A stretch of DNA of 48,614 bases. It comes from Thermacetogenium sp. UBA4966 (lineage in GTDB: Bacteria > Bacillota > DSM-12270 > Thermacetogeniales > Thermacetogeniaceae). Below the pieces are notes generated by a model. It saw only the letters and a program-made list of their open reading frames with translations, did no database searches and had not been told where the DNA came from. Positions within the stretch are counted from its first letter, which is position 1. Each line of letters opens with the position of its first letter. A program made the translations under genes and the position numbers. Shown here in pieces: positions 42,963 to 48,614 of the stretch. The DNA lies in the NCBI GenBank assembly GCA_002397275.1, contig DHAA01000153.1, forward strand, positions 1 through 48,614, given 5' to 3'.

Positions 42963-44096
42963 ATGGAACAAAAGATGATTCGCTGCACCGTTATGCGTGC
43001 CGGGACCAGCAAAGGTATTTTTCTGCATGAAAACGATCTGCCGGCTGAAGGGGAGGCAAGGGAGCAGACGCTGCTTAAGATCTTCGGCAGTCCGGACGTC
43101 AGGCAGATTGACGGGTTGGGGGGCGCGGATCCCTTGACGAGCAAGGTGGCGATTATCGCACCGCCTGCATCTCCAGATGTTGATGTAAACTATACTTTCG
43201 GGCAGGTGGGCATCACTCAGCCGCTGGTCGATTTTTCCGGAAACTGCGGCAATATCTCTTCCGGAGTCGGCCCCTTTGCCATCGATGAGGGGCTGGTCAA
43301 GGCGGTGGCGCCTGTTACCACGGTAAGGATCTACAACACAAACACAGGCAAGATCCTGGTCGCTGAAGTTCAGGTCAAGGACGGCAAAGCCGCGGTGGAT
43401 GGTGAGTACAGCATTGCCGGCGTTCCCGGCGCCGGCGCTAAAATAATGATGGATTTTGCCGGTACTGCCGGCGCTGTGACCGGCAAGATGCTCCCCACGG
43501 GAAATGTGAAAGATGTTTTTAATATAGAAGGGTTGGGCAAAATTGAGGTTTCCATCGTTGATGTGGCCAACCCGATGGTCTTTGTGCGGGCGTCGGATCT
43601 GGGGTTGACCGGGCTGGAAACACCGGCGGAGATCGACGGCAGCCGAAAGAACCTCGACCTGCTGGAGAGTATTCGCGCCAAGGCTGCAGTCAGGATCGGA
43701 ATGGCCGAAACAGAGGAAGAGGCTACTCAAAAGTCGCCTGCATTCCCCATGCTCGCCTTTGTCGGCCCGGCGCAGGATTATAGGGATTATATCAGCGGCA
43801 GGGTGATCCGGGGGGAGGATGTGGATCTGGTAGCGCGCTTGATGTTCATGCAGGTGATGCACAAGACCTATGCCGGGACAGGAACTACCTGTACAGGAGC
43901 CGCCGCCAAAATTCCGGGGACCATCGTCAATGAAGCGGCGTGTAAGGCCGGACACCTGGTCAGGATCGGCCATCCGGCGGGAGTGATCGAAATTGAAGTG
44001 GCGTCGGAAAAACAGGGAGATCAGATCGTGCTGAAGAGAGCTGCATTCGGGCGAACAGCGCGCCGGATTATGAGCGGGCACGTTTATATCAGGTGA
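42963..44096 (+). CDS. mii: 3-methylitaconate delta-isomerase
   Basis: Shifts the double bond of 3-methylitaconate to give 2,3-dimethylmaleate. A 377-residue protein of the PrpF/diaminopimelate-epimerase fold. Lys61 (SKVAII) and Cys95 (FSGNCGNIS) stand where the active-site Lys and Cys of the E. barkeri enzyme are placed. The ATG directly follows the mgm stop with GAGGGAGAG upstream, so translation is coupled. Outside this operon it would be called a PrpF-like isomerase. Confidence 0.92.
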   Translation: MEQKMIRCTVMRAGTSKGIFLHENDLPAEGEAREQTLLKIFGSPDVRQIDGLGGADPLTSKVAIIAPPASPDVDVNYTFGQVGITQPLVDFSGNCGNISSGVGPFAIDEGLVKAVAPVTTVRIYNTNTGKILVAEVQVKDGKAAVDGEYSIAGVPGAGAKIMMDFAGTAGAVTGKMLPTGNVKDVFNIEGLGKIEVSIVDVANPMVFVRASDLGLTGLETPAEIDGSRKNLDLLESIRAKAAVRIGMAETEEEATQKSPAFPMLAFVGPAQDYRDYISGRVIRGEDVDLVARLMFMQVMHKTYAGTGTTCTGAAAKIPGTIVNEAACKAGHLVRIGHPAGVIEIEVASEKQGDQIVLKRAAFGRTARRIMSGHVYIR

Positions 44097-44118
44097 TCAA
44101 TAGACTTGGGGTGTCAAG

Positions 44119-45576
44119 ATGAGTAGAGTGATCGGTAAAAAAGACGGCCTTATCGTCTACGATATCGGCAGTACATATACAAAGGCCGCGGCATTTACCA
44201 GGGAAGGGCGTAAACTGTTTTATATCGGGCGTTCCCAGGCCCCTACTACCATAGAGAATATTGCCGTGGGCTTGCAAAATGCAAAATACAATTTATTCAA
44301 CGAATTGGATATGCCCGAGGTCCCTATCGAAGAAGTATATGCAACCAGCAGCGCCGCAGGGGGTCTGCGCATGGTGGCTATGGGCTATATGCCTCGCGTC
44401 ACGGCAAAAGCGGCCAAAGAAGTGGCTATGAGCGCCGGAGCAAGGGTTTTGGAGATTGTTTCTTATGAGGATGAGCCTGGCTTTAAGGTAGAGGTGCTGA
44501 GGGAGATCAGTCCCGATATTATCTTGCTGGCGGGAGGCACAGATGGGGGCGATGAGGAGTCTATGCTGGAGAATGCCTCTGTGATCATCAACAGCAAGAT
44601 CGACGCTGTGGTGGTTATAGCCGGAAACGCGGGGGCCCAAGCTAAAGTGGAAGGCGTGTTGAACAGCAGCAATATCAAGACGGTGAGGGTTCCTAATGTA
44701 ATGCCGACGATCCATCAGCTTAATGTCAAGCCTGCCCGTCAGGCCATTCATACACAGTTTATTTCCCAGCTGACCCGGGCGAGGGGGATGAGCAAATTGA
44801 TGGAAACAGTCACCGATAACAGGGTGATGCCGACCCCCGGCGCTGTTTTAATGGGGACGGAGCTCCTGGCGGCGGGGGTTTACAGGTCTGAAGGGCTGGG
44901 GGATTTACTGGCGGTGGATATCGGCGGCGCTACGACAGATGTGCACTCTGCGCTCCCTTCGCTGGGCAAGATCCCTGATGAAGAGAAGGGGCTGGTCGTT
45001 AATAATGAAAAGCAGCTTTCCTACCGTACTGTCGAGGGCAATCTGGGGATGAGGAGCAGCGCCGGCGGTGTCCTGGAAACTGCCGGATCCGCCGCCATAC
45101 TGAACAGGGTGGGTCTTTCCGGAGAGGAGTATGAACAGAAGCTGGTGCAGTATACGGCATTCCTGGAAAAGAATCCGGAATATGTCGCCTCCACTGAGGA
45201 GGAACGGCTGTTTGACGAGGGGATAGCGGTTACTGCATTAGAAATAGCCTTAAAACGACACGCCGGTTATTTCGCTCAGGAGTACAATCCTGTCCTTGGT
45301 ATTGTTCCGGGGACTCCCGTGGGCAGGGATTTAAGAAAAGTCGAATATGTGGTCGCTATCGGGGGTATTTTTGCTCATTCCTCTGAGGAAAAAGCCGGCG
45401 CCGTTTTAACGAAGGCTTTTGAAAACCCGGGCCTTTCACTATTGCCTCGCAAGCCCTTATTTATCATAGACCAGGAATATTTGATGTATGCCATAGGAAC
45501 AATTGGCCAGAAATATCCGGAAGAGGTTTTGAATTTTGCCATAAGCTATTTAAAAAAACATTACATTGCATGCTGA
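44119..45576 (+). CDS. MutL/GlmL-type ASKHA protein associated with the B12 mutase
   Basis: A 485-residue protein of the MutL (GlmL) family found with glutamate mutase, not the DNA-repair MutL. ATPase-fold motifs are VYDIGSTYTKAAAF at the N-terminus, ILLAGGTDGGDEESML and AVDIGGATTDVHS. GlmL is thought to be a chaperone or reactivator of carbon-skeleton mutases. Placed after mgm and mii, it probably serves methyleneglutarate mutase. It is not one of the nine enzymes described for the E. barkeri pathway. The start is ATG 44119. Confidence 0.85.
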   Translation: MSRVIGKKDGLIVYDIGSTYTKAAAFTREGRKLFYIGRSQAPTTIENIAVGLQNAKYNLFNELDMPEVPIEEVYATSSAAGGLRMVAMGYMPRVTAKAAKEVAMSAGARVLEIVSYEDEPGFKVEVLREISPDIILLAGGTDGGDEESMLENASVIINSKIDAVVVIAGNAGAQAKVEGVLNSSNIKTVRVPNVMPTIHQLNVKPARQAIHTQFISQLTRARGMSKLMETVTDNRVMPTPGAVLMGTELLAAGVYRSEGLGDLLAVDIGGATTDVHSALPSLGKIPDEEKGLVVNNEKQLSYRTVEGNLGMRSSAGGVLETAGSAAILNRVGLSGEEYEQKLVQYTAFLEKNPEYVASTEEERLFDEGIAVTALEIALKRHAGYFAQEYNPVLGIVPGTPVGRDLRKVEYVVAIGGIFAHSSEEKAGAVLTKAFENPGLSLLPRKPLFIIDQEYLMYAIGTIGQKYPEEVLNFAISYLKKHYIAC

Positions 45577-45597
45577 ACAGGGAAGGAGAAAATCGAT

Positions 45598-46479
45598 ATG
45601 AAGACGAGGGTGAAACTGCGAAAGCTGTTGGAAGACCCCGAGATCCTGGTGGCGCCGGGCGCCCACGATGCGCTCACAGCAAAAATTATCGAACATGAAG
45701 GTTTTGGGGCGGTGTATATGACCGGGTATGGCCAGGCCGCCAGCCATCTGGGACAGCCGGATGTCGGTTTGCTGTCTATGACCGAAATGCTTTCTCGGGC
45801 CAACAATATGGTCAACTGTGTGGGGATACCGGTTATTTGCGATGGAGACACAGGTTTCGGCAACCTGGTAAATGTCGTCAGAACAGTAAGAGAATATGAA
45901 AAAGCCGGTGCGGCGGCGATCCAATTGGAGGATCAGGTAATCCCCAAAAAATGCGGTCATATGACCGGGAGACAGGTGATCTCCGCTGAAGAAATGGTTG
46001 ACAAAATTAGGGCGGCGGTGGCGGCTCGCACCGATCAAGAGATGGTGATCATCGCCAGAACCGATGCCAGAACAGTTTTCGGGATTGAAGAAGCAATTAA
46101 ACGGGGCAAGGCGTATGAGAAGGCCGGTGCGGATGTTATCTTTGTGGAATCGCCGGAATCCACGGAAGAAATGAAATTGATCACTTCAAGCTTCGGCGTG
46201 CCCGTTTTGGCCAATATGGTCGAGGGCGGCCGCTCTCCGCTGTTAAGCGCCTCTGAGCTGCAGCAAATCGGCTATAATTTGGTGATCTTTCCGACGGCAT
46301 CCACCTATATTACGGCGCAAGCTGTGCGGGAGCTGATGGATGAACTTAAAAAAACAGGCACGACAAAAAATTTAATAAATAAGATGATTTCTTTTAATAA
46401 ATTTAATACCCTGATCGGCTTGCCGGAGATAAAAGAGATTGAAGAGGGGAATTTCAGCGGCTTAACGGATAGGCATTAA
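45598..46479 (+). CDS. dml: 2,3-dimethylmalate lyase
   Basis: Splits (2R,3S)-2,3-dimethylmalate into propionate and pyruvate, ending the pathway. A 293-residue isocitrate lyase/PEP mutase superfamily TIM barrel: metal-binding DGDTGFGN at residues 82-89, active-site loop KKCGH with Cys119, and ARTDAR. Methylisocitrate lyase is the close alternative; the presence of dmdAB and mii argues for Dml. GGAAGGAG precedes the ATG at 45598. Confidence 0.9.
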   Translation: MKTRVKLRKLLEDPEILVAPGAHDALTAKIIEHEGFGAVYMTGYGQAASHLGQPDVGLLSMTEMLSRANNMVNCVGIPVICDGDTGFGNLVNVVRTVREYEKAGAAAIQLEDQVIPKKCGHMTGRQVISAEEMVDKIRAAVAARTDQEMVIIARTDARTVFGIEEAIKRGKAYEKAGADVIFVESPESTEEMKLITSSFGVPVLANMVEGGRSPLLSASELQQIGYNLVIFPTASTYITAQAVRELMDELKKTGTTKNLINKMISFNKFNTLIGLPEIKEIEEGNFSGLTDRH

Positions 46480-46553
46480 TGCTGTCCGGACAGCGCCGGC
46501 AGAGGATGGAAACAAAGACCAATTCAGAGAATGGCGAAAGGCGGGGCATGCGC

Positions 46554-47405
46554 ATGCAGAACTTTGAAATAATAAGACCCGGGAATCTCGATCAAGCTCT
46601 GCTGGCGATAGAGGACAGCAGTGGAGTTCCTCTGGCGGGTGGGACAGATTTGTTGGTAAGAATTAAAAACAAACTGTTGTCCCCGGAAAAGATCGTCGAT
46701 TTGTCGGGTATAAATGAGTTGGCTGCAATTGAAGAAGCGGGGGATTATATTGTTATGGGAGCGATGGCCACCCATCAACAGGTTGTGGAATCCCCAATAA
46801 CCAGCAAATATTTGCCGCTTTTGGCGCAGGGGTGCGCTACCGTAGGCTCGCCCCAAATAAGAAACGCGGGCACGCTCGGCGGCAATATCATGAACGCTTC
46901 TCCGGCCGCGGACTCCATACCGCCGCTGGTGGCGCTGGGAGCGAGAGTTATTCTTAACTCTGCGGCGCAGAAGAGGGAAATGGTTCTGGATGATTTTATT
47001 ACAGGCCCGGGCAGAACACAGATATTGCCCGGTGAGCTGCTTACAGAAGTTGTTGTGAAAAAGATGCGGCCCGGGGAGAGATTTAAGTATAAGAAGCTGG
47101 GGCAGCGCAAGGCGCTGGCTATTTCCATCGCCGGCTGCGCCGTTAAGATGGAGTATGATCCCGCGGCAGGCAGATGCAGCAATCCCCGCGTTGCCTTCGG
47201 CTCGGTGTCGCCGGTGGTCAAAAGGAGCAGTGAACTGGAAAGGCTGCTCGCGGCGAGCAAACTCGACGACCGGGGTATACAAGAGATTGCCGCCAGAGCG
47301 AGAGAGTTCTGCAGCCCAATTTCCGATATCAGGGCGTCGGCTGAGTACCGCAGAGAAATGTGCGCATCTTTACTATTTGAAGTACTCAGTGAATTAATTA
47401 ACTGA
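46554..47405 (+). CDS. ndhF: Nicotinate dehydrogenase FAD subunit
   Basis: A 283-residue FAD-binding subunit of the xanthine dehydrogenase family, with LAGGTDLLVRIK near residue 23 and GSPQIRNAGTLGGNIMNASP near residue 98 as FAD-binding loops. It passes electrons from the iron-sulfur domain to NADP. It lies 14.7 kb from the other dehydrogenase genes, at the end of the operon. I start at ATG 46554 (MQNFEII), 7 bases after GGCGGGG; upstream in-frame starts at 46548 and 46479 add residues without family likeness. Confidence 0.9.
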   Translation: MQNFEIIRPGNLDQALLAIEDSSGVPLAGGTDLLVRIKNKLLSPEKIVDLSGINELAAIEEAGDYIVMGAMATHQQVVESPITSKYLPLLAQGCATVGSPQIRNAGTLGGNIMNASPAADSIPPLVALGARVILNSAAQKREMVLDDFITGPGRTQILPGELLTEVVVKKMRPGERFKYKKLGQRKALAISIAGCAVKMEYDPAAGRCSNPRVAFGSVSPVVKRSSELERLLAASKLDDRGIQEIAARAREFCSPISDIRASAEYRREMCASLLFEVLSELIN

Positions 47406-47547
47406 ATGTGATTGCATTCAATTGAAACCCTCAGTTAACGGTTGGTTGCGGTTGATGTCTGAGATTGCAGAATGTGACCAAACAATTTTGATGTCTTGTT
47501 TGACGAATAAAGTTGCAGTATTGAAAAGCTAAGGGGGCAAGATCCCT

Positions 47548-48444
47548 TTGAAACATTTTATTGTTGGCGTTTCCCTTGTTGTTTTATCGGGTATTTGTTA
47601 TGGTTTTGCTCCTATATTAGCTGTTTACGCCTATCAGGGGGGGGCCTCTGTTTCTGAGTATGTTTTTCTGCGCTATGTCCTTGCTTCTGTGTTCTATATC
47701 GTATATATTGCTATTTACAAACGAAACATGCTGATTATACCTTGGAAATCAACTTTAGTGTTACTATTAGCGGCAGGCATATCACAAGCTATTGCGTCTT
47801 ATCTGTATATGGCTGCCGTTCAGTTTACATCGGCAGGGCTCGCCGCAATTCTTTTCTATACTTATATTGTCTGGGTAGCAATTTGGGGGTTCCTTTTTTA
47901 TAAGGAGCGGCTCAAGATTTTTGGTATTACCGGAATTGCCTTGGCTTTAATTGGCCTGGTTATGGTGGTCGGGGTATCATGGGGCAAGATAAGTGTAATT
48001 GGCTTTTTCACTGGACTTTTGGCGGCTTTGACTTTATCAGGCTTTATAATGGCAAGTGAGAGAGCCGTAAAAAGCTTAGAGCCTATTATTGCGTCCGCCT
48101 TTATTTGTTTCGTTACTGCAGTCACACTTTTCTTGTTTGGTAGTATAACAGGTACCTTGAAATTGCATATATCAACGGAGGCGTGGCTAGCCTGTGTTGC
48201 TACGGGTATCTTCACGTCAATTGCACTGGTTGCTTTGATGGCAGGCATGAAGATAGTGGGAGCTACAACAGCATCTGTTTTATCTACAGCCGAACCGGTT
48301 ACTGCGGTAGTATTTTCTGCGTTACTGCTTTCAGAGAAGATGACCGCATTACAGTTGGTAGGCGGCCTCGGTATTCTTATTGGGGCTGTTTTGGTGGCGC
48401 TATCAAAAAGGCAATCTATCCACATTGTAGAAAATAAAATATAG
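47548..48444 (+). CDS. EamA-family (DMT) transporter
   Basis: A 298-residue membrane protein with ten hydrophobic segments forming two EamA repeats, each ending in a typical helix (GIALALIGLVMVVGVSWG; LGILIGAVLVALSKR). Such proteins export or import small metabolites; no substrate can be named. Start is TTG 47548 after AAGGGGGC. Base composition is clearly more AT-rich than the nicotinate genes. The 142-base gap before it has only a short hairpin (47479-47502), so readthrough from ndhF is possible but unproven. Confidence 0.85.
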   Translation: MKHFIVGVSLVVLSGICYGFAPILAVYAYQGGASVSEYVFLRYVLASVFYIVYIAIYKRNMLIIPWKSTLVLLLAAGISQAIASYLYMAAVQFTSAGLAAILFYTYIVWVAIWGFLFYKERLKIFGITGIALALIGLVMVVGVSWGKISVIGFFTGLLAALTLSGFIMASERAVKSLEPIIASAFICFVTAVTLFLFGSITGTLKLHISTEAWLACVATGIFTSIALVALMAGMKIVGATTASVLSTAEPVTAVVFSALLLSEKMTALQLVGGLGILIGAVLVALSKRQSIHIVENKI

Positions 48445-48586
48445 AAGCCCAAAATCCCAAAGAAATCTTATAGAGTGACCCATATGTTTGCTTCACTGGA
48501 ATCCGGCCGGCCTTTGCGTGCTGAATAGCAACTTTTTTGATAGTTTGATCAATGACTCTCCGTTTTGCCATTTCCCGTGGAGTCAT
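48416..48586 (-). pseudogene. Short ORF at the window edge, possible transposase remnant
   Basis: A 56-residue ORF from ATG 48586 on the minus strand, overlapping the end of the EamA gene tail to tail. The first 15 residues (MTPREMAKRRVIDQTIK) recall the leading helix of some insertion-sequence transposases, after which the likeness is lost, as in a decayed copy. The evidence is weak and the right-hand context is outside the window. Confidence 0.25.
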
Positions 48587-48614
48587 GTTAAATCTGGCAC
48601 TCCGCAAGTCAATA

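Noticed and set aside
1..48614. CRISPR arrays, rRNA and tRNA genes, complete insertion sequences, replication origin.
   Set aside because: I searched by eye and saw no regularly spaced repeats, tRNA-like cloverleafs, rRNA stretches, intact transposase or DnaA-box clusters.

Overview
The window looks like chromosomal DNA of an anaerobic Gram-positive bacterium (Bacillota, Clostridia; a Peptococcaceae-like acetogen or fermenter is my best guess, not proven). The evidence is: strong GGAGG-type ribosome binding sites, EcsAB and DUF1836 genes, tandem leaders of the TRAP type in front of tryptophan genes, a corrinoid/tetrahydrofolate methyl-transfer module, and a complete oxygen-sensitive nicotinate fermentation pathway like that of Eubacterium barkeri.

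Layout. 1-2834 (minus): an antibiotic-type ABC ATPase at the edge and an EcsAB-type ABC transporter. 2914-6132 (plus): a tightly overlapped operon birA-coaX-dus-dedA with a clear sigma-A promoter. 6181-8733: a DUF1836 regulator divergent from a B12-binding radical SAM protein across an AT-rich palindromic spacer. 8817-15823: tryptophan supply, that is aroF, a fused trpE-trpD, trpC, trpB and trpA. Two near-identical TRAP-type attenuators lie before aroF and before trpED; trpG and trpF are absent from the operon. 15990-18999: a small unknown gene, an HTH regulator, a conserved unknown protein and a relative of cyanobacterial acyl-ACP reductase. 19252-21265: greA and lysS.

21459-47405 is the highlight. 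A NiaP-type nicotinate transporter and a sigma-54 enhancer-binding activator are followed by a sigma-54 promoter (24834-24849) and an apparently continuous co-directional run of genes of about 22.4 kb. It begins with a corrinoid protein, a non-pyrrolysine MttB-family methyltransferase, a small membrane protein, a sodium/solute symporter and a methyl-tetrahydrofolate methyltransferase. It continues with every enzyme of nicotinate fermentation: nicotinate dehydrogenase (with a new S-L subunit fusion), enamidase, 6-hydroxynicotinate reductase, Hgd, Hmd, DmdAB, Mgm, Mii and Dml. A UPF0280 (ApbE-like) protein, an AA_synth-family protein and a MutL-type protein are inserted among them.

The simplest reading is that the operon handles an N-methylated nicotinate. 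Trigonelline (N-methylnicotinate) would be imported, its methyl group passed through the corrinoid protein to tetrahydrofolate, and the freed nicotinate fermented to ammonia, propionate and pyruvate. This substrate assignment is inference from gene context; each family assignment is read from the protein sequences. The window closes with a lower-GC EamA transporter and a short ORF that may be a transposase remnant.
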